From: Rhodanobacteraceae bacterium
GTDB taxonomy: Bacteria; Pseudomonadota; Gammaproteobacteria; Xanthomonadales; Rhodanobacteraceae
NCBI GenBank assembly: GCA_027019085.1
Contig: JALUXG010000008.1
Location: forward strand, 33,759 to 97,758
Length of the DNA: 64,000 bases
Reading direction: 5' to 3'
The position numbers were made by a program, and so were the translations under genes. The notes beneath the pieces are model-generated. The model had not been told where the DNA came from and ran no database searches. It was given only the letters and a program-made list of their open reading frames with translations. Of this stretch, positions 44,129-54,660 are shown piece after piece. Each line of letters opens with the position of its first letter. Position 1 is the first letter of the stretch.

Positions 44129-45015
44129 GCCAGCATCATCTCCACCGGCAGCACCAGCATGTTGTGCGCACCGGCCTGCTTCATGGCTTCAAGATCCTGC
44201 CAGCTCAGGTTGCCGCTGCACACGCACTGCAAGGCAATATCGTCCGGCCGTCCTTCGATGGGAGTGACTGTGGGCATCGGTTGCCCAGGAAGCAGCGCGG
44301 TGATGGCCTCCAGTGCTATACGCGGCGCCTTGAGCATGAGCAGACGCGATTCGCGCACGTGCAGCACACCGTCAAGGCGCCGCAGCAGCAGTTCCAGAAG
44401 GTCCCCGCGCTCGTCACGCGGCGCCTCGGCGGCACCGGCCAGAACGGCCTCGCTCTGCATGATCACTGCCGCTTCCTGCAACTGGTTGGCCGCCAGTGTG
44501 GCCCCGCTCGAGACCAGGTCACAGATCAGATCGGCGGTGCCCAGGCGCGGCGCGATCTCGACCGAGCCGGACAGGGTCACGATCTGCGCATCGACGTCAT
44601 GGCGCTTCAGCCAGTCGGCAAGCAGGTGCGGGTAGGTGGTGGCGATGCGCTGCCCTGCAAGCTGCGCGGGGCCCTGCCATTCCTGCTCCTGCGGGATGGC
44701 GATGGACAGTCTGCAACCGCCGAATCCCAGGGCGCGCAATTCGCGGAACGGCGATGCCTCAGTCACGCCAAGCCCCGCCTCTTCAAGCACGTTGCGCCCG
44801 ACCACGCCAAGGTCGCACACCCCGTCCGCGATGAGCCCGGGAATATCGTCGTCGCGCACCAGCAGGAGGTCCACGGCCATGTTCTCGCCGAAACAGAACA
44901 GCTTGTCCCGACTGCTGCGGAATTTCAGCCCGCAACGTGTCAGCAGGTCACGGGACGGGTCGCCCAGGCGCCCGGACTTCTGCACGGCAATGCGCAAACG
45001 GTCGCGTGGAATCAT
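44125..45015 (-). CDS. hisG: ATP phosphoribosyltransferase HisG (long form)
   Basis: First committed enzyme of histidine synthesis and the usual feedback target. About 296 residues, the long form with a C-terminal regulatory (ACT-like) domain ('[20 protein letters not shown]', '[20 protein letters not shown]'). The catalytic part begins '[20 protein letters not shown]' and has '[20 protein letters not shown]'. The phosphate loop is near '[18 protein letters not shown]'. The start overlaps the TrpR-like gene stop by 4 nt. Confidence 0.97.
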   Translation of the reverse strand: MIPRDRLRIAVQKSGRLGDPSRDLLTRCGLKFRSSRDKLFCFGENMAVDLLLVRDDDIPGLIADGVCDLGVVGRNVLEEAGLGVTEASPFRELRALGFGGCRLSIAIPQEQEWQGPAQLAGQRIATTYPHLLADWLKRHDVDAQIVTLSGSVEIAPRLGTADLICDLVSSGATLAANQLQEAAVIMQSEAVLAGAAEAPRDERGDLLELLLRRLDGVLHVRESRLLMLKAPRIALEAITALLPGQPMPTVTPIEGRPDDIALQCVCSGNLSWQDLEAMKQAGAHNMLVLPVEMMLA

Positions 45016-45353
45016 GCGCGTGCCTCCGGGGTCGATCTACGTGAACGGACGGCCTTGCAGGCATTCGCCGCAGCACGGTATCCGCCTTCTCCCTGGCTGA
45101 TGCAACGCGCCACCCGCCCGATCGTGGTGATGCTGACCGCGGTGCGCTCGTGGATGTCGCGATAGGTGTGCCCTTCCAGGACCAGCGGCACCACGCTCCA
45201 GCGGTCGATCAGCGCCTCCAGCTCGGCGGGCGTGCACAGATCACGCAGGAACGCGCGCATGGCTTCCACGCTGTCCAGGGACAGCATGGCCCTGCACAGA
45301 CCGGTTTCGGCCTTGCTGCGCGAGAGCTTGGGTTCGAGTGCGCGTCGTTTCAT
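45012..45353 (-). CDS. TrpR/YerC-family regulator at the head of the his operon
   Basis: A 113-residue protein with the TrpR-superfamily helix-turn-helix: '[20 protein letters not shown]' and '[20 protein letters not shown]' followed by '[14 protein letters not shown]'. The last block is diagnostic of the YerC/YecD branch rather than true TrpR. It is the first gene of the his operon and overlaps hisG by 4 nt, so it most likely controls histidine synthesis in response to histidine or an intermediate. A perfect inverted repeat lies 4 nt upstream of its start codon and may be its own operator. Direct proof of ligand or target is lacking. Confidence 0.88.
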   Translation of the reverse strand: MKRRALEPKLSRSKAETGLCRAMLSLDSVEAMRAFLRDLCTPAELEALIDRWSVVPLVLEGHTYRDIHERTAVSITTIGRVARCISQGEGGYRAAANACKAVRSRRSTPEARA

Positions 45354-45357
45354 GACA

Positions 45358-45373
45358 TATTAATGCGTTAATA
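45358..45373. promoter_or_regulatory. Palindromic operator candidate in front of the his operon
   Basis: TATTAA-TGCG-TTAATA is an inverted repeat with perfect 6-bp arms, lying 4 nt upstream of the start codon of the TrpR-like gene. It would overlap the ribosome binding or -10 region (on the minus strand it contains TTAATA close to the start). AT-rich in a GC-rich setting. Likely site of autoregulation. Confidence 0.5.
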
Positions 45374-45671
45374 CATTGAGCGGCGGATTTTAGACCCACC
45401 TCAGGCTCTTGGCAAGCCCTGCTGCGTGATCCGGAAAACCGGCGAAGTCGAAAGATGCTTCCACACGCGTGATGCGAACGCCCCGGGAGTGCGTCACCTG
45501 CCGTCCCGGGAAGATCCTGACGCAATCGCGCCATGCGACGCGCGTCCAGGCATGGACGCCAAGTTGTCCACAAGACCTGTGCACAGATCCGGGAAAACCC
45601 TGTGGACAACCCGCAAGCCAGCCCGTTCTTCCGACCAAGCCAGCACATTGCGCAAATCTTGCGCAATGCAT
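45374..45671. other. Gap between the lyase gene and the his operon with short inverted repeats
   Basis: A nearly 300-nt gap without a gene. It holds TTGTCCACA (45564-45572), TGTGCACA (45578-45585) and TGTGGACAA (45601-45609). The outer two are inverted copies of a DnaA-box variant. Closer to the lyase stop are two TTGCGCAA palindromes (45648-45655 and 45659-45666), spaced 11 bp, one helical turn. No typical intrinsic terminator was seen after the lyase gene. Confidence 0.5.
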
Positions 45672-47564
45672 TCAGTCCAGCAAGCTGCCTTCCGCGACCA
45701 GTTCGCAGATGCGGCGCACATCGCTATCCATCGGCCGGTCGCTGCGCAGGAAGGCCACCTCCTCGCGCAGCCGCTCCAGCGTACGGCGCACGGCATGACC
45801 GGCATGAAACGATTCGGCGTCGGCCAGCACCCGCATCAGGCTCCGCACTTCCTCCACGAACTGCTCATGATGCCTATGGCCCACTGGAGGCGCGCCGGTG
45901 ACCTTGGCAGCCAGGGCCCGCCAATCGCCCTCGCGCGCCAGCGCACGCGCAGCATTGAGCATGTCCTGGCGATACTCCAGAGCCTGGGCGGCAGTAAACA
46001 GTTCCAGCGCGAGCACATGGCTCAGGTCCTCGGTCATGTCCAGCACGTGGCGTGCCTCGTTTGCTCCCATGGACACATGGTCCTCGGCGTTGGCACTGGT
46101 CGGAATCGAATACACCGAGGCCGGATGCGCACGCGTGGCCAGGTCGTTGACCAGCGCCGCAGCGCTGTACTGCACGATCATGAAGCCGGAGTCGGTGGCG
46201 TCCTCATTGCCGGTGAGGAAGGCCGGAAGACCATCGTTGGTCGCCGCATCCACAAGTTTGTTGAGACGCCGCTCGGAAATCGATGCCAGAACCGGGATGG
46301 CCGCCTTCACGTAGCTCATGACCAGCGCCAGCGGCATGCCGTGGAAATGGCCGGCGGAGATCACCTGGTCCTCGATGTACCGGGGGTTCTTCGCCTCGGG
46401 AAACACCAGCGGATTGTCGGTGACCGCATTGAGTTCGATATCGATGACGCGGCAGGCCTGGGCCACGGCATCGCGCACGGCGCCATGCACCTGCGGCACG
46501 CAACGCATGCAATAGGCGTCCTGCGGCTGGTGCTTCTTGCCCCCCCTGAATGGCAGGAAACGGTGATAGAACGCTTCGCGGCCATGGCGCTGGCTGACGG
46601 GCACCCAGTCCCAGCAGATGTCGAAACGCTGCGCCTGCGCCTCGGGTGTATGCCAGGCCTCGACGGTCCAGGGCCGGAACCGGGGCACCAGGTGATAGGG
46701 AATATCGATCAGGGTCGAGCCGTCGAGCAGTTCGCGCATGCGTGCGGCGGTCTCGACCTGCCCCGGATGCGGACGCAAGGCATGCACTTCCTCGCGCATG
46801 GCGCCACTGCGGCCGGCAAAGGCATCCAGTGACATGGCCGCGGCCAAGTCGGCCGTGACCAGCAACTGTTCGAGTCTTTCCAGCGCCAGCACCGCCGTGG
46901 CCAGCATCTGGGTGGTGCCGTTGTTGAGCGCAAGTCCTTCCTTGAAGGACAGTTTCACCGGCGACAAGCCGGCACGCTTCAGGGCCTCGGCACCCGCCAG
47001 GCGCTCGCCTTCGTGGAAGGCCTCGCCACCGCCCAGAAGGACGATGGCCAGGTGCGAGAGCGGAGCGAGATCACCGGAAGCACCGACCGAACCCTTGCGC
47101 GGGATGACGGGCGCGATGCCGCGATTGAGCATGGCGGCCAGCGCCTGGAGGGTTTCCACGCGAATGCCCGAATGCCCGCGCATCAGGGTATTGATGCGGA
47201 TCACCAGCATCGCGCGCACCACCGGCACCGGAAACGGTTCGCCGACGCACACCGCATGCGTGACGATGAGATTGCGCTGCAACTCCTCCATCAGCGAACC
47301 TTCCGGTGCATCCGGATGTCCGCCGGGCAGTTCGTCGCGCGCGCGGTGCGCTCCCAGCAGGCGGTCGGCGTTGCTGCCAAAACCCGTGGTGACGCCATAG
47401 ATCGGCTCGCCGCAATGGACCTTGTCGGCCAGGAAATCGGCGGCCTTGCGCACCTTTTCCAGCTGCCCGCTATCGAGCTCCACCGATGCACCCCGGGCAA
47501 CCCGCGCCACCTCGGCCCGGGTCAGCCGAAGTCCATCGAGGACAATGACATCGCTTTTGCTCAT
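45672..47564 (-). CDS. Histidine ammonia-lyase-family enzyme with extra segment
   Basis: A 630-residue MIO enzyme. The cofactor tripeptide Ala-Ser-Gly is in 'RKGSVGASGDLAPLSHLAIV'. The N-terminal lid has 'GVTTGFGSNADRLLG'; the substrate pocket keeps His in 'LIVTHAVCVGEPF', 'YCMRCVPQVHGAVRDAV' and the HAL-type Glu in 'TSANAEDHVSMGANEARHVL'. It is about 120 residues longer than typical HutH. One clear addition of roughly 60 residues lies between 'REEVHALRPHPGQ' and 'QDAYCMRC' ('PWTVEAWHTPEAQAQRFDIC'). It starts 11 nt after hisS and has no other hut gene nearby, so simple histidine catabolism is doubtful. Product could be urocanate or an aromatic acrylate. Confidence 0.82.
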   Translation of the reverse strand: MSKSDVIVLDGLRLTRAEVARVARGASVELDSGQLEKVRKAADFLADKVHCGEPIYGVTTGFGSNADRLLGAHRARDELPGGHPDAPEGSLMEELQRNLIVTHAVCVGEPFPVPVVRAMLVIRINTLMRGHSGIRVETLQALAAMLNRGIAPVIPRKGSVGASGDLAPLSHLAIVLLGGGEAFHEGERLAGAEALKRAGLSPVKLSFKEGLALNNGTTQMLATAVLALERLEQLLVTADLAAAMSLDAFAGRSGAMREEVHALRPHPGQVETAARMRELLDGSTLIDIPYHLVPRFRPWTVEAWHTPEAQAQRFDICWDWVPVSQRHGREAFYHRFLPFRGGKKHQPQDAYCMRCVPQVHGAVRDAVAQACRVIDIELNAVTDNPLVFPEAKNPRYIEDQVISAGHFHGMPLALVMSYVKAAIPVLASISERRLNKLVDAATNDGLPAFLTGNEDATDSGFMIVQYSAAALVNDLATRAHPASVYSIPTSANAEDHVSMGANEARHVLDMTEDLSHVLALELFTAAQALEYRQDMLNAARALAREGDWRALAAKVTGAPPVGHRHHEQFVEEVRSLMRVLADAESFHAGHAVRRTLERLREEVAFLRSDRPMDSDVRRICELVAEGSLLD

Positions 47565-47575
47565 GGCCGGACGCC

Positions 47576-48964
<1,389 letters not shown>

Positions 48965-49137
48965 GGAATCCTCTTTCAAGGGTATTCGGTGATTCGCAGG
49001 ACACGGGCGCAGCTGGTACGCCGGACCTGTCTGGAAGCGGCCTAGCGTAGCAGACTCCGGCCCCCGTTTAGGCACCCTGGAAGCAACAACAGCAGTTGCC
49101 AGCGGAACAGCGGCGCATTATCATGCGCGGCTCGCGT

Positions 49138-49214
49138 CGGGGTGTAGCTCAGCCTGGTAGAGCGCTACGTTCGGGACGTAGAAGTCGCATGTTCGAATCA
49201 TGTCACCCCGACCA
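49138..49214 (+). tRNA. tRNA-Pro (anticodon CGG)
   Basis: A 77-nt cloverleaf with acceptor stem CGGGGTG/CACCCCG and encoded CCA. The anticodon arm CTACG-TTCGGGA-CGTAG gives anticodon CGG, and the T arm GCATG-TTCGAAT-CATGT is perfect. Reads CCG codons, common in this GC-rich genome. Followed by a strong terminator. Confidence 0.97.
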
Positions 49215-49220
49215 GGTATG

Positions 49221-49260
49221 CAATGAAAAGGCCCCCGCGTTGCCGGGGGCCTTTTCATTG
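49221..49260. terminator. Terminator after tRNA-Pro
   Basis: A perfect 17-bp inverted repeat, CAATGAAAAGGCCCCCG ... CGGGGGCCTTTTCATTG, with a 6-nt loop. The right arm carries a TTTT tract on the plus strand and the left arm gives the same on the minus strand. It ends the tRNA transcript and also lies downstream of pilZ. Confidence 0.93.
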
Positions 49261-49344
49261 CAGGCGAAGGCATGGCAATGACAGGAAACCGGCCTTGTCC
49301 AGGCTGCCCCGGCCCTGGAAGTCACCGCAGGCGGGTGCCGCGCG

Positions 49345-49701
49345 TCACATGGTCTGGGTCGGATTGTCCGCGCTGAGCTGTCCCCCGAGGATCGACTCGA
49401 TCTTGGTTCGCGCCGTCTCGCCGTCGCTGGTGTCATTGAACTGGATTCCGATACCGGCGGTCCGGTTGCCCTGCGCACCGACTGGCGTGATCCAGACCAC
49501 CTTCCCGGCCACCGACAGGCGCTCGTTGACCTCCACCAGGGTCAGCAGCAGCACCACCTCGTCGCCGATGTCATAACGCTGCGCTGTGGGCACGAACAGC
49601 CCCCCACCCTTCAGGAACGGCATGTAGGCGTTGTACAACGCCCCGCGATCCTTGATCTTCAACGACAGTATGCCCTGCCGCGATGCACCCGCCACGCTCA
49701 T
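49345..49701 (-). CDS. pilZ: Type IV pilus assembly protein PilZ
   Basis: A 118-residue PilZ. Family blocks: 'GILSLKIKDRGALYNAYMPF', 'GGGLFVPTAQRYDIGDEVVL', 'VVWITPVGAQGNRTAGIGIQ'. This founding PilZ lacks the RxxxR c-di-GMP motif and works as an adaptor between FimX and the PilB ATPase; a FimX-like protein is encoded at 16.4 kb. The ATG at 49701 is preceded by GGAGGTGA. It follows holB, as in related genomes. Confidence 0.95.
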   Translation of the reverse strand: MSVAGASRQGILSLKIKDRGALYNAYMPFLKGGGLFVPTAQRYDIGDEVVLLLTLVEVNERLSVAGKVVWITPVGAQGNRTAGIGIQFNDTSDGETARTKIESILGGQLSADNPTQTM

Positions 49702-49769
49702 GCTGTCACCTCCATTCTTCAATGAGCTTGTTCCATCGACGAAAGCGGGTCAAGGGCCGCCTACGTCCC

Positions 49770-50708
49770 TCACCGCCATGCCGTCAGCAGTTCCAGCAGC
49801 AGCAGATCCTTGCGCAGGGGGCCGTCGAGTGCCGTACGCGCACGGTTGGCCTGCGTGAACCAGGCGGACAGCCCGCGTGCTGAAAGCCGCGATTGAAGCA
49901 TGCCGCGACCGCCTTCGGCACGCTGTCGCAATTCCTCTGCAACCAGGCTGGCGGCAAACCACAGACGCTGCCCTGCATGCTCGTCGGCCCAGGCTCCGGC
50001 AACCGCCCCGGCATTGCCCTGGCCGGCAGCCAGTGAGCGCAGGTCATCGCCCACGCGCTGCCGCTCGTCGAGCAGACCATCCTCGAACCAGCGCAGCGCC
50101 AGCCCCGGATTGCCTGACGCGGCCTGCAGGGCGTCATCGGCATCGGCCACACCGACCGATTGCAGCCATGCCACGGCCGATTGCGCTTCCGGCAGACGAA
50201 ACTGGACCAGATGGCAGCGACTGCGAATCGTCGCCGGCAGGCGCCACGGTGCATCGGCAACCAGGATCAGCAACCTGCGCTCACCCGGTTCTTCAAGCGT
50301 CTTGAGCAAGGCATTGGCCGCTGCCGCATTCATGGCATCGGCCGGATCGATGACGGCAAGTTGCCAGCCTCCGAACTGGCTGGCCTTGCTCAGGCGTTCG
50401 GCAAGCACACGGATCTGCTGCACCACGATTTCCTTGCGCAGCACCCCGTCGCTGCGTTCCTCGAGACTGACCCGATAACGATCCGGGTGCGTCCCGGCCT
50501 GCAGCAATCGGCAGGCACGACAATGCCCGCAGGCGTTGCCGTCTTCGCAGGCCTCGCATAACAAGGCGTTCTGCAGCCGATCGCTGAAGTCCCGCTTGCC
50601 CAGCCCGGCAGGCCCCTGCAGCATCAAGGCATGCGGCATTGCACCGCGTTCGCGGCGTTGCCTGAGGCGTTGCCAGGGTTCTTCATGCCAGGGCAGCGGA
50701 CGGTTCAT
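49770..50708 (-). CDS. holB: DNA polymerase III delta-prime subunit HolB
   Basis: Clamp-loader subunit, 312 residues. It has a P-loop-like 'HALMLQGPAGLGKRDFSDRL', the zinc Cys cluster 'CEACEDGNACGHCRACRLL', 'AAAANALLKTLEEPGERRLL' (SRC region follows in 'PATIRSRCHLVQFRLPEA'), and the C-terminal collar region. It overlaps tmk by 4 nt. Confidence 0.95.
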   Translation of the reverse strand: MNRPLPWHEEPWQRLRQRRERGAMPHALMLQGPAGLGKRDFSDRLQNALLCEACEDGNACGHCRACRLLQAGTHPDRYRVSLEERSDGVLRKEIVVQQIRVLAERLSKASQFGGWQLAVIDPADAMNAAAANALLKTLEEPGERRLLILVADAPWRLPATIRSRCHLVQFRLPEAQSAVAWLQSVGVADADDALQAASGNPGLALRWFEDGLLDERQRVGDDLRSLAAGQGNAGAVAGAWADEHAGQRLWFAASLVAEELRQRAEGGRGMLQSRLSARGLSAWFTQANRARTALDGPLRKDLLLLELLTAWR

Positions 50709-51343
50709 GGCCCGGCCTCGTCCAACAGGGGCTGCATGGCCCGGACCGCCGTTTCCAGCACGCTTGCAGGCGTGCGGGTGGCATCGAGCACATGGATGCG
50801 CCCGGGTTCGGCCGCTGCGCGCTCGAGATAGGCCGCACGAACACGCTCGAAGAAGCTTGCCTGCTCGCGCTCGATGCGATCGGCCAGTTCACCGCGCCCC
50901 TCGGCACGCCGGCGCCCGGTGGCCACCGGTACGTCCAGCAACAGGGTAAGGTCCGGCTGCAAGCCCGCCGCGGCCCAGCGCTCCAGTGCTGCAATGCGTT
51001 CACGAGGCTGTCCGCGGCCGGCGCCCTGATAGGCATAGCTGGCGTCGGTGAACCGGTCGCTGAGCACCCAGCGCCCGGCGGAAAGCGCGGGAAGGATGCA
51101 GGCATGCACCAGTTGCGCGCGGGCGGCAAACATCATCAGAAGCTCGGCTTCGGCACAGATCTCATCATGCAGGTCAGGATCGAGAAGTGTTTCCCGCACG
51201 CGCTCCCCCAGGCTCGTGCCGCCAGGCTCACGGACCATGAGCGGGTCGATCCCGTGACTGCGCAGATGCACACGCAGGCCGTCCATCAGGGTGCTCTTCC
51301 CGGCACCTTCGCCCCCTTCCAGCGTGATCAGTCTTCCCTTCAT
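50705..51343 (-). CDS. tmk: Thymidylate kinase Tmk
   Basis: Phosphorylates dTMP to dTDP. 212 residues with P-loop 'MKGRLITLEGGEGAGKSTLM', the DRx motif in 'WVLSDRFTDASYAYQGAGRG' and the lid 'RRAEGRGELADRIEREQASF'. The start at 51343 overlaps the mltG stop by 4 nt. Confidence 0.96.
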   Translation of the reverse strand: MKGRLITLEGGEGAGKSTLMDGLRVHLRSHGIDPLMVREPGGTSLGERVRETLLDPDLHDEICAEAELLMMFAARAQLVHACILPALSAGRWVLSDRFTDASYAYQGAGRGQPRERIAALERWAAAGLQPDLTLLLDVPVATGRRRAEGRGELADRIEREQASFFERVRAAYLERAAAEPGRIHVLDATRTPASVLETAVRAMQPLLDEAGP

Positions 51344-52383
51344 CGTGAGGCTCCCTTGCATAGCTTGAGCTGATAGCAGCGCACCGCACGATCATGCTCG
51401 GCGAGGGTGTCGGAAAAGACGTGCGTGCCATCTCCCCGCGCCACGAAATACAGCGCCTTGCCTGGCTCAGGATGCAATGCGGCGACTATGGCCGGCTTGC
51501 CGGGCAAGGCAATCGGCGTCGGCGGCAGGCCGGCGTGCATGTAGGTGTTGTAAGGCGTGTCGGTTTGCAGATCCCGCCTGCGGATGTTGCCGTGATAACT
51601 GGCGCCCATGCCGTAGATGACCGCCGGATCGGTCTGCAGGCGCATGCCCTTGCGCAGACGCCGCACGAATACACCAGCAATGCGCGCGCGCTCGTCGGCC
51701 TGCGCCGTCTCCTTTTCCACGATCGAAGCCAGGATCAGCGCCTGGTAGGGGGTCTTGATGGGTAGATCCGTTTCCCGTTCGGGCCATAACTTCGCCAACA
51801 GGTGCTGCATGGCCTGATGGGAGCGCCTCAGGATGTCCAGGTCACTGTCACCGAGGACGTAGGCATAGGTTTCGGGAAGAAAGCGTCCCTCCGGGTTCTT
51901 CCCCGCCATGCCCAGGCGCCGCATGATTTCGGCATTGCTCATGGATGCCGTGGCATGGCGAAGCGCCGGTGCATCGTCCAGCGCCTTGCGCAACTGCTGG
52001 AAGGTCCAGCCGTCCACGATGGTAAAGCGATGCTGGACCACCCGCGAATGTGCCATGTCATCGAGCAGTTGTCGCGGCGTCATGCCGGGTCGCAAGGCGT
52101 ATTCGCCTGCCTGCAGGTCCCGGGTCACATGCATGCGCTCGGCCAGAACGCGCCAGAACCAGCGTGGAGCGGCGCTCAGGTGCCGTGCCTGGAGTTCATC
52201 GACGATCCGGTTGAATCCCGCGCCACGGGGAATGACCACCGATGGCGCATCGGGATGAATCGCCATCGGCGCATCCGCAAAGCGGCTGATTTCCTGCCAC
52301 ACCACGACCGCCGACGCCAGCAACGCCGCCAGCAACACGAGGATCCCAATCCAGACACGCACACCGCCGCGCTGCAGTTTCAT
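51340..52383 (-). CDS. mltG: Endolytic murein transglycosylase MltG
   Basis: Cleaves nascent glycan strands in the inner-membrane/periplasm. 347 residues: one membrane helix near the N-terminus ('WIGILVLLAALLASAVVVW'), a LysM-like region, and the YceG catalytic domain with 'LILASIVEKETAQADERARI' (catalytic Glu) and 'LQTDPAVIYGMGASYHGNI'. It ends 'AIVAALHPEPGKALYFVARG' plus a tail. It overlaps pabC and tmk by 4 nt each. Confidence 0.95.
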   Translation of the reverse strand: MKLQRGGVRVWIGILVLLAALLASAVVVWQEISRFADAPMAIHPDAPSVVIPRGAGFNRIVDELQARHLSAAPRWFWRVLAERMHVTRDLQAGEYALRPGMTPRQLLDDMAHSRVVQHRFTIVDGWTFQQLRKALDDAPALRHATASMSNAEIMRRLGMAGKNPEGRFLPETYAYVLGDSDLDILRRSHQAMQHLLAKLWPERETDLPIKTPYQALILASIVEKETAQADERARIAGVFVRRLRKGMRLQTDPAVIYGMGASYHGNIRRRDLQTDTPYNTYMHAGLPPTPIALPGKPAIVAALHPEPGKALYFVARGDGTHVFSDTLAEHDRAVRCYQLKLCKGASR

Positions 52384-53198
52384 GCCTCCGGCTCCAGACA
52401 TGCGCAAAGGTGCTCACGCATGGCCTGCGTGTCCTTCCCGACCGGCAGCCGGCGACCGGCAAGATCGCGTATCGGAAGGATGCCGCGCACACTGGAGCTG
52501 AGGAACATTTCTTCGGCCTGCATCAGGGTTTCCATCTCGATCGGCGCCACCCGCACCCCGGGCCAGCGGTCCAGCACCACGGCGCGGGCCACGCCGGCCA
52601 CCCCGCAGTCATCGAGTGCCGGGGTGTGCCAGACGCCCGCCAGGCGCACGAACAGGTTGGCTGCCGTGGCACACACGACCCGGCCGCGGGTATCGCACAT
52701 CAGGCCCTCGGCCACGTCCGGATCATCCCATTCGCCGCGAGCCAGCACCTGTTCGAGCCGGTTGAGATGCTTGAGCCCCGCCAATGCCGGCTGCAACGCC
52801 AAGCGTGTCCGGCAGAAGCGTACCCGGATTCCGCTCCGGCTCCAATCGGTGTGCAGGGAAGGGGCGGTCCCGGCCGTTATGATGCCGGTGCCCGTCGCGG
52901 GATCGGGGGGCCGATAGCCGCGCACGCCACAACCCCGCGTCCAGGTGATGCGCACCACGGCCTCGTGCATGTCCCGTGTCAGGTCATGGACCTCCCGGGC
53001 CAGCAGCGCGATGTCCGGCAACGGCATGTGCAAACGTTCGCAGCCTCCGGTCAGGCGCTGCATGTGCCGCGACCACAGCGTCGAGCGCCCATGCCGCACA
53101 CGCAAGGTCTCGAACAGTCCGTCGCCGTAGAGCAGACCGCGATCGCATGCCGACACCCATTCGCCTGCTCTGCCCAGGACACGACATCGAGCGGTCAT
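52380..53198 (-). CDS. pabC: Aminodeoxychorismate lyase PabC
   Basis: PLP fold-type IV enzyme that releases 4-aminobenzoate from aminodeoxychorismate for folate. 272 residues with 'CDRGLLYGDGLFETLRVRHG', the PLP Lys in 'ALAGLKHLNRLEQVLARGEW' and 'MQAEEMFLSSSVRGILPIRD'. The start (MTARCRVLGRAG) overlaps the pabB stop by 4 nt. Confidence 0.94.
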   Translation of the reverse strand: MTARCRVLGRAGEWVSACDRGLLYGDGLFETLRVRHGRSTLWSRHMQRLTGGCERLHMPLPDIALLAREVHDLTRDMHEAVVRITWTRGCGVRGYRPPDPATGTGIITAGTAPSLHTDWSRSGIRVRFCRTRLALQPALAGLKHLNRLEQVLARGEWDDPDVAEGLMCDTRGRVVCATAANLFVRLAGVWHTPALDDCGVAGVARAVVLDRWPGVRVAPIEMETLMQAEEMFLSSSVRGILPIRDLAGRRLPVGKDTQAMREHLCACLEPEA

Positions 53199-54577
53199 GG
53201 CTGCACACCCAGCGCTTTCAGCAGGCCACGTGCCTTGTGGCGGGTCTCTTCCAGTTCCGCCTGTGCCCGGGAATCGACCACGATACCGGCCCCTGCCCGC
53301 AGTTCGATGCCGCCATCGTGCATACTGAGGGTGCGGATGAGAATGTTCAGGTCCATGTCCCCGTTGCGATCCAGATAACCCATGGCTCCGGTGTAGGCAC
53401 CCCGGCCCACACCCTCCAGCGCGGCAATGATCTGCATGCAACGCACCTTGGGGCAGCCGGTGATGGTGCCACCGGGAAACGTCGCCGCGATCACCTGCCC
53501 CGGTGACACGTCCGGGCGCAGGGTGCCACGCACATTGGATACGATGTGATGCACATGGGCATAACTTTCGACGCTCATCAGTTCGTCGACCTCGACACTG
53601 CCCGGCAAGCAGACGCGTCCGAGGTCATTGCGCTCCAGGTCGATGAGCATGATGTGTTCGGCACGCTCCTTGGGGTGACCGACCAGTTCGCCGATGCGCT
53701 CGGCATCGTTTTCGCCGGCCATGCGCGGCCGCGTGCCGGCGATAGGGCGGGTCTGCACGCGCCCGCCACGCACTTCAACCAGGCGTTCCGGCGAGGAACT
53801 GGACACCGCCCACGCACTATCCTGCCACAGGCCTGCGAACGGCGCCGGGTTGGCCTTGCGCAGCGCGGCATGCACCTTCGCCGGCGTCACCGCAACATCG
53901 GGACGGGCATGCCAAGCGCGCGACAGGTTGACCTGGAACACATCGCCGGCAGAAAGGTGCTCCTGCACGCGCGCCACGCCATCGAGGAACGGTGCAGGGG
54001 GATCTTCGCGCACCTGTGTGGCAATCACCGCCGGCGGACCGGGAACCTGCGCCCGCGCCAGGTCGTCCTGCATGCAGGCAATCTTGTCGGCATGGCCCGC
54101 TTCGGCGACCAGCAGGGTGCGCTGCGATGCATGATCGACCAGGACCGCCGCCGGGCAACGCAACGCCAGAGCAACCGGCATCGGTCCCGGGGCCGGCGGC
54201 AGCTGCAAACCGGGCTCGATCTGTGCAACCAGCTCGTAGGCCAGCAGCAGGGCCCAGCCACCATGGAAAGGCAGGGCATCCTCGCCGCGTGCTGTCCGCA
54301 GGCTGTGCCATGCATGATCGAGGCGATCAAGGAAGCTTCCGGTTGCGGCCTGTCCATCGACCCGGGTCACACCGTCCGCACCCAGCTCGAGGCGCGATTG
54401 CGGAAATGCAGGCAGCAGATCCCATCGCGCATGCGCCGGCCCATGGGCAACACTTTCGAGCAGACAGGGATACCGTCCCGGGTACGCCGCGGCAAGCGCC
54501 AGCAGGTCGTGCGTGCCAGGCAGACCCAGCACGCGTGACCCGGTCGCGGAATCCTCGGTGGCGTAAGCGGGATGCAT
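53195..54577 (-). CDS. pabB: Aminodeoxychorismate synthase component I PabB
   Basis: Converts chorismate plus ammonia to aminodeoxychorismate. 460 residues. An N-terminal domain with 'FHGGWALLLAYELVAQIEPG' is followed by the chorismate-binding core ('VFQVNLSRAWHARPDVAVTP', 'SSSPERLVEVRGGRVQTRPI', 'ERAEHIMLIDLERNDLGRVC', 'TFPGGTITGCPKVRCMQIIA'). The PIAGT-type motif marks PabB/TrpE. The start at 54577 is 84 nt from fabF. Confidence 0.93.
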   Translation of the reverse strand: MHPAYATEDSATGSRVLGLPGTHDLLALAAAYPGRYPCLLESVAHGPAHARWDLLPAFPQSRLELGADGVTRVDGQAATGSFLDRLDHAWHSLRTARGEDALPFHGGWALLLAYELVAQIEPGLQLPPAPGPMPVALALRCPAAVLVDHASQRTLLVAEAGHADKIACMQDDLARAQVPGPPAVIATQVREDPPAPFLDGVARVQEHLSAGDVFQVNLSRAWHARPDVAVTPAKVHAALRKANPAPFAGLWQDSAWAVSSSSPERLVEVRGGRVQTRPIAGTRPRMAGENDAERIGELVGHPKERAEHIMLIDLERNDLGRVCLPGSVEVDELMSVESYAHVHHIVSNVRGTLRPDVSPGQVIAATFPGGTITGCPKVRCMQIIAALEGVGRGAYTGAMGYLDRNGDMDLNILIRTLSMHDGGIELRAGAGIVVDSRAQAELEETRHKARGLLKALGVQP

Positions 54578-54660
54578 GGGCGGTCGGGAACAACCAGGCG
54601 ATGGGCACCGGCGGACGCGTTCAAGCAACTGCGCGGCCGCGAAAGACGCCTCGGCCCGGA

